Positions 34,605 through 45,436 of a stretch of 64,000 nucleotides of DNA are shown one piece after another. The stretch covers positions 37,584,298 through 37,648,297 of the forward strand of contig OW804097.1 of NCBI GenBank assembly GCA_942159475.1, written 5' to 3'. The notes under the pieces were generated by a model. It saw nothing but the letters and a program-made list of their open reading frames with translations. It did no database searches and was not told the origin of the DNA. A program made the position numbers and the translations under genes. Every line of letters begins with the position of its first letter. Position 1 is the first letter of the stretch. The stretch is from Sthenelais limicola. Taxonomy: Eukaryota > Annelida > Polychaeta > Phyllodocida > Sigalionidae.

Positions 34605-34984
34605 TGCGGTATAAGAGGATGGTAGAGTAGGAATGGAAGTTTTATTGCTTCCTGGTGTAATAAATATGTATCTGCTGTTTTACTATTCAAATTTGTAGAA
34701 ACTAAATAAGCCTTATACCAGTTCCATGGAAGGACACTTGTGCTGTGGTTGAGGAATAATTATGGTCTATGCTATCCAATGCTCCAGCTACAAAGTATAT
34801 CATTCTCCAGACTAAAAGGGCACACAATTTTATCTATCTCAAACTTGTTGCTATAATAATGTATTCCACTCAACATGCATTAGTGGAGTTCCTGACTAAT
34901 GCAAAATTCGATTTTCACTTCAAGTTTAAGCAAAAGTTTAGTTTTATGGTATCAAATGACAGCTTAGGGGCTAGACAATAAGTA

Positions 34985-35850
34985 TCAATATTATTTCATC
35001 CCTTGATCCCAAACTTAATGACACCAGATTAAACATGTATTCCCAAAGTTATAACAGTTTAAACATTTCCGCCTTATCTGTAATAATGGATCAGTCCCCC
35101 ATTCCCAGGAAATAGGGGGTCCAGAGCCCCCCCACCCCGCCCACCCCCACCACCATAATATAACTAGCAAATATATTATAATGTGGCATCATTACAATTA
35201 CAATAACACAATATAAGTTCAAATTAATTATTACCAATGTTCTAATAGTTTGACCATTTAGACTTTACTTGTTGAGGTGGGTTGAGCCCCCTCCCCAAAA
35301 CTGAGGGTACCTAAGAACCCACCTAGCTAAACAATACTTACTAATGACATTGTGGTTCTGTCTCTTTATTTCAAAAGTGATGACACCAGTTATGCTCAGA
35401 TCAGATATTCCAAAAGTTAAAACAGTTTAAACATTTCTGGTCTATATGTGATAATGGATCAGTCCCCCATCCCCAGGAAATAGGGGGTCCAGACGCCCCC
35501 CCCCCCCGCTTACCAAAGTGTTACATGCAAATATATTATATGGTGGCTTCATTGAAAATATACTCACACAAGAATTGTTCAAGTAGATTATTATTATCAA
35601 TGTTCTATAGTACTTAAAATATTTACACCTTACCTGATGAGGTGCATGAGCTCCCTCCCCCCCCCCAAATTAAGGGGTCCAGCCCCCCTAGCTAAAGAAT
35701 ACTTACTATATGGTTGTATCTCTTCATTCCAAAATTAATGACATCAATTATGTTCAGATCAGACTAGTATTTAAAAAGTTATAACATTTTCCTTTAATTA
35801 TTGAAAGTGGGGTTAGCCCCCTATAATAATAGCCCCTCAGAGACCCCCCA
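34985..35850. repeat. ~360-bp tandem repeat inside the transposon
   Basis: Copies begin near 34985, 35348 and 35709 (partial). Shared markers include ATGACACCAG, GGATCAGTCCCCCAT, CAGGAAATAGGGGGTCCAGA and CTAGCTAAA.AATACTTACTA. Confidence 0.8.
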
Positions 35851-35984
35851 GTCAGATGAAGGGTAGACACTTGGACCAAAATTGTTATTTAGACCCTAAC
35901 CTTTCATTTGATACCAAAAACAACACTTTTGGACAAATCTGAAGTGACTGTCCCTCCATGCACCTTACTTATATGGTCATATTC

Positions 35985-36159
35985 TGCATTTGGTCGGCCA
36001 TCTTGAAAAATGGCCGAATGAGGGTGTTCCAGTGGGTTTTTTTCTTGTTGCAAGGGAAAATATTGAAAGGCATACCCTTGTCTACATGTGTACCAAATTT
36101 GGCACTTTTATCCAAAAAATAACGGTTTCATGTTTTTTTGACCTTAAGGCACCTGACTA
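35985..36159 (-). repeat. Right terminal inverted repeat
   Basis: Partner of 32784-32945. Ends GGCACCTGAC followed by TA. Confidence 0.85.
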
Positions 36160-36861
36160 TTAAATGTGTTTGAAACTTGTGTATGTAATATTTGGTGAGT
36201 GAGTGAGTGATGGTTGCTTAATGCCATGACAGCATCCAAGTGGAGTCATATTCATGCCAGTGAGGGTTAGTGAAATCAGTTGAGATGTATTATTTGGTTA
36301 TAAATTGTGGTCTATTTATTCCCACACTTGTGAGTGTATGATCTATGTTTAATGAGTAAACCCTTTAAATGAAGTCATAATTATTCTCGCTCTGCTCATC
36401 ACATAAGTTCGATAGTGAAATACATGTTACTGTTTGATGTTACTTTCATCTCTCCCCTATTGATCCCCTAAACCTATCTCCAGGACGAAATGATCCTATA
36501 AATGGATTCATTTTCCATTGTACTTTAAAACTCATATTTTGTCAGGGACATTTTGATGGGAGGTTTTCAAGCCTTCTCTAGCTACTGTTAAAGCAGTAAA
36601 CTGTACTACATATGTACATATGTTTATATAATAAAGAATCGGTTAAAAATTACATAATTTGTGTTCCCTCCTCATTTGTAAATAGTCTTGCCATACTGAT
36701 CACATAAACTTGATCATATTAATTTCATTGTCCCCTATCTATCTTTCAATCAAACATTCCCTATATATATAAAAAAAATATATATAAATATTTTTCAATT
36801 TCAATACATTTTTAAGCAATTTTTTTCAATCAATTTTTATTTGATTTTTTTCCCGATTATC
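36160..36861. other. Intergenic, no gene seen
   Basis: A GTGA microsatellite is at 36195-36212. No coding frame. Confidence 0.4.
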
Positions 36862-36999
36862 TAAACGTTTTCTGATACGCTATTGAAGACGGTTTTTAAT
36901 GCCTAGACGGTAATATAGAAGCTAAACGTTCTTGAACATGGTAACGGAAAAAAACCGTCTTCTAAAAGGGGACAAAAAAACCGTCTTCAAAAACGTTTA
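36862..36999. repeat. Fold-back (inverted) repeat
   Basis: TAAACGTTTT and GAAGACGGTTTTT on the left face AAAAAAACCGTCTTC and AAACGTTTA on the right. An additional AAAAAAACCGTCTTC lies in between. The TAAACGTT ends resemble those near 14456. Confidence 0.65.
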
Positions 37000-37027
37000 G
37001 TACGAAGACGGTTTCACTTGCAGTGTA

Positions 37028-37353
37028 GGGCATGTTCATTGCAGTGCATGCTGGGATAGATTCTGTTCAAATCTGACATACAAATTTACATTTGGCAACA
37101 TTTGCATCGAAAATTCCAAGAATGTTTTCACCAATATCAGAGCTTGTATAGATGAGCTATGGAAACCAAATGCATGATGGGAAAGATGGAGGCTTGTTTT
37201 ATGGAAACATGTATAACACATGGATATTGACATTGGAGCATTGATAAATATTCCATGCAGAACATGACATGTTTTCTATAGATTTTACACTGTATCAATA
37301 CTCCCATAATTCCATGCGAATCAAGATTCAAAATGGCGGCTATGCAACTCCCC
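37028..37353 (+). mobile_element. MITE-4 copy
   Basis: Left end diverged (GGGCATGTTCATTGC); right end GCATAGTTGAGGGG-type complement (tatgcaactcccc). Flanked by TA (37026-37027 and 37354-37355). The interior matches the copies at 55531, 61949 and 63077. Confidence 0.8.
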
Positions 37354-38232
37354 TATTGTTGTTTCTGGGATCCACTAATTGGGCCGTGGATGCCAGAAGC
37401 ATTAGTATTTCTACCTTATAGTGAACTTATTGAATGTACTTATATTATGTATTTCTGTACCACTGGTACAACTGACATTGTCACAGAATCTTCATCTTCA
37501 GGCACATAAAGCCAAAGCCATGATTTATCATGTTAAACTTGCTACAGTAATTTTGAACTGAATTGTGTAACCTTAATGTCAACTGTTCCATCGACTGTGT
37601 AATGTGAATTCATCCAATGACTTCTTAATGTACCATAATTTGTTTCGGGCTCACTCGGAAGATCTGGTTTCCAGAAGTTGATTGCCTTATTTCTGTTAAC
37701 TGTTTGATGGAAATAAATAGAATATATATAATATAATGTGGTTTCTCCAGGTCCCCAAGTGTGTATGTGTGTGTAGACGTAACCATAATCAACAACATTA
37801 TTACTAATACGGTAGTCTTAATTAATTATGAACACTAATTACTTTAAATATTCATCATCAAATGAATTAAAGATCATAGGAATTAAAAATACCTCACAGA
37901 GTATTCATTGTAGAATATTTATTGTTTGGCGCCACTTACGCGTTTCGTCGATGGAGTGTGGCTTCATCAGAGATATATAAATAAATAAATTAATTGTAGT
38001 ATTGTGCAACACTAGTAAGAGGATGAGGTAACATCAGACACTTCTCTCACCCTTTACACTCCTCCATACCTCGGAAATATCATTATCATATATTCAATCT
38101 AGTAAGTGATAACATATAAAAATAGACGGACCAATTATATCCCTTATATATAATCACTTATGAACTTGCTGAAACTCGTTAAAAGTAAACCATATATATT
38201 AATCGGAAAATAAAAGTGACTGAATGATATAT
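37354..38232. other. Intergenic with Penelope-like end at 37942
   Basis: AT-rich, with a GTGTGT run near 37763-37776 and an ATAA run near 37978-37992. Apart from the motif listed separately, nothing was recognised. Confidence 0.4.
37942..37970 (-). ncRNA. Penelope-type terminal motif
   Basis: On the minus strand: CTGATGAAGCCACACTCC, then TCGACGAAACGCG. The CTGATGA...GAAAC frame is shared with the motifs at 26704 and 27709, but stem II does not pair well. Probably the relic of a Penelope-like element end rather than a working ribozyme. Confidence 0.35.
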
Positions 38233-38451
38233 GGTTCAAGTCTTCAGACAATGTACAATTGGCTTTCATCTATCCCAATTTCAGACGAGAATCAGGTGCA
38301 CAATGGAGTTCAACATAACCAGAAATATTTATTTAATGAATACAATACTGAATACACACATATACTCAGTATTTATCATTTTCACACTAATTTAGCAGAA
38401 TTTGACAGATGTGTAGAAATGTAGATTGTGCATTTTCTGAGTATCTAACCC
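38233..38451 (-). mobile_element. MITE-1 copy just upstream of GPCR exon
   Basis: Ends GGTTCAAGTCTTCAG and TATCTAACCC, flanked by ATAT on both sides (38229-38232, 38452-38455). Its right edge lies 33 bp before the proposed splice acceptor of the GPCR exon. Confidence 0.8.
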
Positions 38452-38613
38452 ATATAACCTTGTCCCATCAACTTGTACATTTCAGGTAGTATCACCCCAG
38501 GGGAGGTCTACAATAGGACGACGTTGAATCATCGGTGGTCTCCTCCTGTAGAGATCAGAGAACATCTCCAACCCCTCGTCGTGCCATATGGGAAATCTTA
38601 CACAAATATAACC

Positions 38614-40527
38614 ATGGCAGAAGAGACTATTGTTCCTCACCAGGCCACAATGGCGCTGCAATCGCTGCCAGCGTCCACTACAGCCGCAGCAGTTGCGGCA
38701 GCGGCGACAGCGACTTGGGAGAGCGTAACGGAGGCGATAGGAACTAGCCAAGGAGCGGTGAATTTGTCGTCTGCGGAAGAGAGCAGTGCATCATGGGTAG
38801 TGGGAAGTGTTGGTAGTAGTAGTACAGAGGCCTTGCTAAGAACTACTACAGTAGGCAGTGGGGGAGGAGGTAGTAGTGGAGGTGCAGGACCGTTAGGCGA
38901 TGACTATATCAATGCTACAACAGTCCTTCCTAGTCTCATATCTGTCGTACTTTCCAAACTCTCCACACTTGCTGAAACTGCTGCCGCGACTTTAGTTTCT
39001 CATGTTGTGTCTTCTTCAACTGAATCACATCATCACGGAGCTACCACTCCTACTACAGATGACCATGTAACAACTCCGACCACAAACTTTATTAACACGA
39101 CTTCTTCTTCGACATCCGTCTTATCTAACGCTACCGCAAGTATCTTACTGAGTGATGTTCTAAATATCACAAATGATCTACTGTTTAATTCTGTCTTCGG
39201 AGGAATTACCGGTGGTGGAGGAGGAACAACTGGATTAGGAGGGGGAGATGGCGATGTAACCTTTGGTACTTATAACTACACAGGGCCGGGTTTTACTACT
39301 ACCACAACAATAGCAGCAAACTACAGCCCGACCATGGAGATGAACATGAACGGATCAGATATTATAACTCAGGATGGAAATGCTGGAGCTCAGTATCGTC
39401 TGAGTCCGGCCGATTCAGGAATAAATGACTCGTTGTTCCATAACATGACCAACAATCCCAACAGACAAAGACCCTTCGATAAAACATGTATGCTATATGA
39501 TTTCATAATCGAGGCAATCTTCATGGGTTGTTTCTGTATCTTTGGCTTCACAGGGAACACACTGTCAATGATTTGCCTCTGGAGGGACCGGTCCAAAACA
39601 GCCACGCCGTTTCTCCTGGTGTCTTTAGAACTTGCAGATACTTTGTTTCTCTTCACGGTCTTCGTGCTGCGAGTAGTGACATCCATTCACATGTTCACAC
39701 GATGGTTTGGGATACTCGAACCTCTGTTCCCTTACATAGGTTCCTACCTCTTTGCCTTTGCGTTAATCGCAGAGACAGGCTCCATATATTTGACAGTCCT
39801 GGTCACTGTCAATCGATACATATCCGTGTGCCGCCCTTACGAGGCTTCAGACTTATGCTCAATTTATCACGCTCGGAGACACGTCGTCTTTGTGGCAGCC
39901 TTCTCTATACTTTTCAACCTTCCCAGGTTTTTTGAATACAGAGTTGTCCAGGTGCCCGCTCGAGGCCCTGGCAATGCAACAATCACCCGAGCAGTTCTGA
40001 CACCTTTTGCAGATAACAAAATATATAAGATAGTATACGCCAATGCCTTGTACTTCCTGGTGATGTTCCTCATACCTCTGGTGACACTAATCATATTGAA
40101 TTACAAGCTGATCAAGGCTTTGAGAAAAACCAAGAAGAAGAGAGCTCAACTTCTTAGTAGTAGTGTCGATTCACAGAGCCGTTCAGAAGATGATATCACC
40201 TTAGTACTGATAGTGGTTGTGATTGTTTTTATTATCACCCAAACGCCAGCCCTCATCACCCAAAGTCTCTTCAGCTTCTTAGACATGAGTATACGAGTGT
40301 GTCCGAATGCCTTTTTCTTCTACGAACGTATCAGCGATTTAATGGTGGTCGCTAACGCTTCCATGAACTTCATAATCTATTGTTTTTGTAGCACGAAATT
40401 CAGACAGATCCTTGTGAACTTGCTGTGTAAAAAAGGCCTTGACAGCCCAGAGCAGAGCTACGATACGAGAGTAACCAAGGTACGGACTACTAAATGTGGC
40501 AGGGGGGCAAAAGACTCCATGGTGTGA
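38614..40527 (+). CDS. Class A GPCR, FMRFamide-receptor-like
   Basis: 637 aa from ATG 38614 (accATGG). The frame is open upstream to 38473, but only from a TTG; an acceptor (gtacatttcag|gtag) places the exon start at 38485, so a 5' exon probably exists. Residues 1-290 are an unusually long extracellular N-terminus rich in Ser, Thr, Gly and Ala with many N-x-S/T sites. Seven hydrophobic spans follow, at about 297-322, 331-353, 374-401, 423-439, 471-496, 528-551 and 566-590. Motifs: GNTLSMICLWR (TM1), SLELADTLFL (TM2), NRYISVCRP in place of DRY (TM3 end), TQTPALITQ (TM6), NASMNFIIYCF in place of NPxxY (TM7). These are typical of invertebrate FMRFamide-receptor-like and related peptide receptors. 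A neuropeptide ligand at the plasma membrane is expected from family knowledge; the actual ligand is unknown. The C-terminal tail is short, with Cys 604 a possible palmitoylation site. No internal introns. Confidence 0.85.
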   Translation: MAEETIVPHQATMALQSLPASTTAAAVAAAATATWESVTEAIGTSQGAVNLSSAEESSASWVVGSVGSSSTEALLRTTTVGSGGGGSSGGAGPLGDDYINATTVLPSLISVVLSKLSTLAETAAATLVSHVVSSSTESHHHGATTPTTDDHVTTPTTNFINTTSSSTSVLSNATASILLSDVLNITNDLLFNSVFGGITGGGGGTTGLGGGDGDVTFGTYNYTGPGFTTTTTIAANYSPTMEMNMNGSDIITQDGNAGAQYRLSPADSGINDSLFHNMTNNPNRQRPFDKTCMLYDFIIEAIFMGCFCIFGFTGNTLSMICLWRDRSKTATPFLLVSLELADTLFLFTVFVLRVVTSIHMFTRWFGILEPLFPYIGSYLFAFALIAETGSIYLTVLVTVNRYISVCRPYEASDLCSIYHARRHVVFVAAFSILFNLPRFFEYRVVQVPARGPGNATITRAVLTPFADNKIYKIVYANALYFLVMFLIPLVTLIILNYKLIKALRKTKKKRAQLLSSSVDSQSRSEDDITLVLIVVVIVFIITQTPALITQSLFSFLDMSIRVCPNAFFFYERISDLMVVANASMNFIIYCFCSTKFRQILVNLLCKKGLDSPEQSYDTRVTKVRTTKCGRGAKDSMV

Positions 40528-41304
40528 CACGGTGGTGGGAGGATGAGAAAAAGTTTTCAATCAATCAATCAATCAATCAATCAGATTCAGTGCATGAAAG
40601 GGACGTAATTGCCAAGCGTCCCCCAATACGAGGCATCCATTTTCTAGTATCTGCTTAGTTAATGAAGCACTGTATACAGTGCGGTAACCTCCAACGATGA
40701 ACATGGACTGTCCGTAGCCGAACTTATTATTCATAATCCTCATGCTCTAAGGATTGACTGGATGGAGTTTGGTGGACCAGCATTTGCGTGGTTGGTTACT
40801 AACGGCTTAAGATGATATATACACAACATTGTTGACTATTTTATCAGCAGGACTAAGGAGAATGTTCCACGATTAGAAAGATTCAATCAAATATAGCCAG
40901 TGTACATACATATATACATATATATACTCCTTCATTTGAAATCATATCAATTTGTAGGAACATTGTGAAATTCCTAGATGTTAACTGCTTCTCTTAACCT
41001 GCAACTTATTATCTCATGATATGTATATAAATATATATAAATATATCCTACATATATTTGCACATGTAATACGTATGCTTCACTTAATCCTGGTCAAGCA
41101 GGAAAAGGATCAATGAAACAGAGCCCAGAGGGATAATGTATTCTCCGTTGGATGGTATATATATACAAAGCCCCTGACGAATACCATATAGGCAGAAGGA
41201 GTACTTACGTGAGGATGGGAGCTAGTATTTATATTAAATATTCTGCCTTGTCCCTACCCTGGACCCTCGGGTTAGGATCATCTAGTAGCTTCTTCTACAT
41301 ATAA
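40528..41304 (+). other. 3' flank of the GPCR
   Basis: Begins with an AATC microsatellite (40557-40583). No canonical AATAAA was seen close to the stop codon; the UTR end is undefined. Confidence 0.4.
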
Positions 41305-41539
41305 GGGTGAAATCGCCAGAAAATGTACAATTTGCCTTCACCAATCTACTCAAATAACACAAATTTAAGCCAAAAACTAGGTTCAAAATACATTTCACTG
41401 CAACCAAACACATTGTTTGAATCGAGGCAATGTCAAATATACTCAGATATACCTAGTATTGACCATTTTTTACTCTGATTTATCAGAATTTACTAAATGT
41501 GTTGATCTGCCAATTGTACGTTTTCGGAAGATCTGACCC
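41305..41539 (-). mobile_element. MITE-1 copy
   Basis: Ends GGGTGAAATCGCCAG and AGATCTGACCC. Flanks ATAA and ACAA differ by one base. Confidence 0.8.
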
Positions 41540-42113
41540 ACAAGTTCTCAGCAGCTTCGGTCGCACCTGAGGTTGTGTCATTGATGATAGCTAGCTGGGT
41601 GCTTAAGGGAATGCTCAATCCCGTTTGTTCCATCCTATATCCTCCATCCTGGTGGGTGCCGCAATTGGCACATTGCTGAAGGAATTTGGCTGGCGAGGAA
41701 TCCGATTGAAGACCAGCATCGATGATAATAATAGTGACCAAGTTCCGAGGGACACATGTATAGAGAGAAAACTAGTATCTTTGGTTTGGTTTCATCTTAC
41801 CAAATGATGGAGCGTTTATAAAAACAAATTTTGACAATGAAAATAAGTATACAAATATATTTACTGGACAATGGGCGTCTAAAATGATGAATATGAAGAT
41901 TAATTTGTAAGATAATATGGAAGATGATATTGGATCCGTCAATCTGCCTATAGCTTGTATTCATATTCAATTGATATGATATCCCATTCAGTCGTAACAA
42001 TTGTACAACAATCATCCCCCCTCGAATGTGACTCCGGAACATCAAAGATGGTATCTTGTATTCCAAGAAACAGAGTAGTGGATAGTGTTTGCAAAGTAAT
42101 CGCTTTGCCGCCA
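41540..42113. other. Intergenic, no gene seen
   Basis: No recognised repeat or coding frame. Confidence 0.4.
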
Positions 42114-42593
42114 TCAAGCTTCTAGAAATGCAATCTCTGACTGACTGTTCTCTGAAGAAAAGCCACATTCTTGCTCACATAAAATGGCGAGCTCACCACA
42201 TGGGCGAGAAAGAATTGAAATTGAACAAAGGAACTGCAAGATATTGATGATGGCAAGTGGAGGAATAGGAAACGCATCGGAAGAGAAGGCAAGGCGACTA
42301 AGCTTATAGCATCGCGCGACAAGAAGTCGAGATTGAAAGGAGGAAAAGATGCTCTGCAGGTATTTAAACGTTGGGTTGGTTTCATCTTTATGGGCGACGA
42401 ATCTCGCGGCATAATTGATCGATACGGTCCTGGAGCCATTGTTATCAAAGCCCAGGTTACTTGCATGGTTGGAAGTGGAATCCTCACCGGCCTCCTTTGC
42501 AGTGCGAACCAACACATCAGTGTTTGGTCGCGCGATGGGAAAAAAGAAGGAAAGCCGCTTTTCAGGGTCAAAGAGGTTGGATAAAAAAGGAAC
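42114..42593 (-). pseudogene. Unrecognised open frame, possibly old coding sequence
   Basis: A GC- and CpG-richer island in AT-rich DNA, with long open frames on both strands. The most protein-like reading is on the minus strand: DPEKRLSFFFPIARPNTDVL, then VRTAKEAGEDSTSNHASNL and AARFVAHKDETNPTFKYLQ, ending before 42114. A second minus-strand frame and a plus-strand frame overlap it, so the coding strand is uncertain. No ATG, domain or splice context decides the matter. It may be part of a mobile element or the complement of a gene I fail to recognise. Confidence 0.25.
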
Positions 42594-42798
42594 AAGGTAG
42601 GAGAAAGGGACTGGTTGCTTTACGATCTATTTATAAATGAGGTGGACTAGCTCTGTGTACGTTTATTCCGTCGTAACATTGTTCGACGACGATTAGTATT
42701 ATGCTCACATGTATACATGCAGGTTTGGGAAAACTGCTCCCCCGTCCTGAACGATGCATTATTATCGATCAAGAAATTGTCTTTAATTAATATAGATC

Positions 42799-43002
42799 CG
42801 CTCTAGGTCCAAACCCTCAGATCAGATAAGAATGGTATGTCAGCCTGCTTTGCTAATCAGTCCCCTTGTCTAGAACTCGGCGTTTTAATGGGAATATAAT
42901 GACATTTGGCGGTCTTAATGGAATTATAATGGCACTTTGCGGTTTGAGGCGAGAGGCTTTCCCCTCGTTTGAAGGGACTCTCTCAACTTTGGGCTTAGAC
43001 TG
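42799..43002 (+). mobile_element. MITE-3 copy with GATC duplication
   Basis: Ends CGCTCTAGGTCCAAA and TTTGGGCTTAGACTG. Flanked by GATC at 42795-42798 and 43003-43006. Confidence 0.8.
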
Positions 43003-43272
43003 GATCGAACTTCTCAAATGGGTGTAGACTTCGTTGTAGATCTTGCATAACAGTCCACTTTGTACGATGATCAATTTCTCCCAGTCCGCTATTATAATAC
43101 TTCTCTGCTGTGTAATTATTAAGAGTCTAAAATTAATCTATGTCTGTTCTTGGATTGTAAACCAGCGATGTATTTGGAATAGTTTTAAAGCAGAGACTGC
43201 GAGTAAAGTATAACTTAGATGAGTATAGAACCGGTGCAATGGTGTTATTAACGGGTTTCTGATCGATGGAAC

Positions 43273-43494
43273 CTGTCTAGGTCCAAACCCTCAGATAAGA
43301 TACGAATTGTATGTCAGTGATTGGACCCCTACTTCGCTAATCGGTTTCCTGGCCTAGGACTAGGCGCTCGAATGTGAATACAATGACATTTTGCGGTCTT
43401 AATGGAATTGCGGTTTGGTAATGGCACTTTGCGGTTTGAGGCGAGCGGCTTTCACTTCGTTTGAAGGGACTCTCTCAACTTTGGGCCTAGACTG
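43273..43494 (+). mobile_element. MITE-3 copy
   Basis: Ends CTGTCTAGGTCCAAA and TTTGGGCCTAGACTG. The flanks GAAC and TAAC share three of four bases. Contains a short internal duplication of GCGGTTTG. Confidence 0.8.
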
Positions 43495-43994
43495 TAACAA
43501 CATGTTTTCTATATCGATATCACATTTACGTAGCAGTTATGATGTAAGTTAGGGAGAAAGTTAACGCTTACTAGCAATGTTGACCTATGTAGTTGATTCA
43601 TTACTATTTTATAATAAATGTATTATCACAATTCAAGCATCTAAATCTAGACGCTGGCAAAATGTTCATACTCGCTTGTACATAATATATATATATGCTA
43701 GATTGACAATTGACTTTTCGATGAGCAATCAAGAGAATAATGTTAAATGATTGTCCAGAACTATTTGTAAAACGCATGTACATGTATACATACTATATAC
43801 ACGCCAAAACTGCCCGGAATTTAGGCCTGAAATAAGGATATTTTCCATAAAAACTAAATTGATAAACATGGGAACGTATTAGAAGCAAAAAGTGACTGGT
43901 TTTAAAATGCACATTGATTCAAGGGAAGAGTTCTTAAAGGAATGTTGATGGCACGATTGAGAATAACAATTAGCGATTATATTATAGTCTATGA
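43495..43994. other. Intergenic, no gene seen
   Basis: AT-rich, no recognised content. Confidence 0.4.
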
Positions 43995-44229
43995 GGGTGG
44001 AATCGCCAGAAAAGGTACAATTCACCTTCCCCAATCCTCTCGAATAACCCAAAGTTAAGACAAAAATCAGGTTCAAAATTCAGTTCAACATAATCAAACA
44101 GATTGCTAGAATCAATGCAATGTCAAATACCCTCCGATATACCTAGTATTGACCATTTTACAGCCTAATTTAGCAGAATTTACTAGATGTGTAGATCTGC
44201 TGATTGTACATTTTATGAAGATCTGACCC
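43995..44229 (-). mobile_element. MITE-1 copy with ATGA duplication
   Basis: Ends GGGTGGAATCGCCAG and AGATCTGACCC. Flanked by ATGA on both sides. Confidence 0.9.
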
Positions 44230-44489
44230 ATGAAACTGGGAAATGAAATTAAGATGAGTGTAACATCCAACAAGGCTATCAAAGGTACATCGTCTGCACG
44301 AGACAAAAGAATTAGACGGAAAGGGAAACCGGTGTCTGTATTTCAAAACTCGACACAGCTTATCAACCGATGAAATAGTTATACTATTGTTTATTTATTA
44401 AATATATATTTCTCCTCATCTTTATTTCATCCAGTGTTATCTCCGGATACCCTATCACATAACTGATATAACTAAGTTTCTACGAATAT

Positions 44490-44727
44490 GGGTCAGATTT
44501 TCAGAAAATGTACAATTGGCTGGTCTACTTATTTAGGAAATTCTGCTAAATTAGACTGAGAAATGATGATGAATACCGGGTGTATCTGAGTATATTTGGT
44601 ATCGCTTTGATTTAAAGTATCTGTTTTGCTATGTTAAACTGCATTTTGAAGCTCTTTTCTGTTTTAAATGTGGGTTGTTTGAAAGGATTGGTGAAGGCGA
44701 ATTGTACATTCTCTGAAGATCTGACCC
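44490..44727 (+). mobile_element. MITE-1 copy with ATAT duplication
   Basis: Ends GGGTCAGATTTTCAGAAAAT and AGATCTGACCC. Flanked by ATAT on both sides. Full-length at 238 bp, a good reference copy. Confidence 0.9.
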
Positions 44728-44939
44728 ATATGATTGTCGTGACTATTGAATTTAATGACAATTCGAAAGGTATTGAGTTCCTAGTCCGATTTTACATAAA
44801 TCTATGACAACAGCATGATCCTCTCATATTGCCCGTTGTTATTTTTGAGACCATTAGTATTTCATACACACGGGAATAGAGTTAGAGAGCTGGTTATCCT
44901 GCTCAGTCGACCGACAGGTCTCCACTTTCCGGAGTTAAT

Positions 44940-45174
44940 GGGTCGGATTTCCAGAAAATGTACAATTCAGCTTCACCAATCCTCTCAAATAACCCAAATT
45001 TCAGACGAAAATAAAGTTCGAAGTACAGTCCAACCTAACCAAACAGATTGCTAGAATCAATGCAATGCTGAATATAGTCGAATTTACCTAGTATTGACCA
45101 AATTGAAGGGTAATCTAGCAAAATTTACTGAATGTGTACAGCTGCCAATTGTACATTTTATGAAAATCTGACCC
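44940..45174 (-). mobile_element. MITE-1 copy
   Basis: Ends GGGTCGGATTTCCAG and AAATCTGACCC. Flanks TAAT and ATAA do not match. Confidence 0.85.
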
Positions 45175-45196
45175 ATAAACTAGAAGTGAATAAACT

Positions 45197-45331
45197 GTGT
45201 GTGAGTGTGTGTATGTGAAGGGCACACACATGGGTGAGAAGTACTTGAGGACTAAGTGCTTTTGCCAAAATTATACATACCTGTATTTGTAAATACCGCG
45301 AATAGTTGCGAACCTGAAATATTCCTACTTA
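45197..45331 (-). repeat. Dispersed repeat shared with 10531-10666
   Basis: Inverted copy of the segment at 10531-10666. Both lie next to MITE-1 copies. Confidence 0.7.
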
Positions 45332-45436
45332 TTTGTTCTGAAAATCCTTCCCTAACACAACCTACATTTAGCATCCTACATCCTCCACTTCCTGAACTGA
45401 ACTCAACTTCTGTAGAAGACGCCATTCGGTTATAAT

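Larger units (their letters stand above)
32784..36159 (-). mobile_element. 3.4-kb DNA transposon with ~160-bp inverted termini
   Basis: The left end GTCAGGTGCCTTAAGG (32784) matches, as reverse complement, the right end at 36159. Similarity extends about 160 bp inward on each side, through CCGTTATTTTTTGGATAAAA, AATTTGGTACACATGTAG and TTCAAAATGGC. It is flanked by TA on both sides. Inside are a 292-codon ORF on the minus strand, a short overlapping Cys-rich ORF, and 2.4 tandem copies of a ~360-bp unit. I do not recognise the superfamily. The TA flanks are compatible with a TA-targeting DNA transposon, but no DDE triad was confidently seen. Confidence 0.75.

Noticed and set aside
37036..37331. 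Similar small ORFs at 37036, 55546 and 63092
   Set aside because: All are frames within MITE-4 copies, recurring because the MITE recurs.
38482..38751. Minus-strand ORF opposite the GPCR 5' region
   Set aside because: A shadow of the real GPCR frame; low-complexity repeats keep several frames open.
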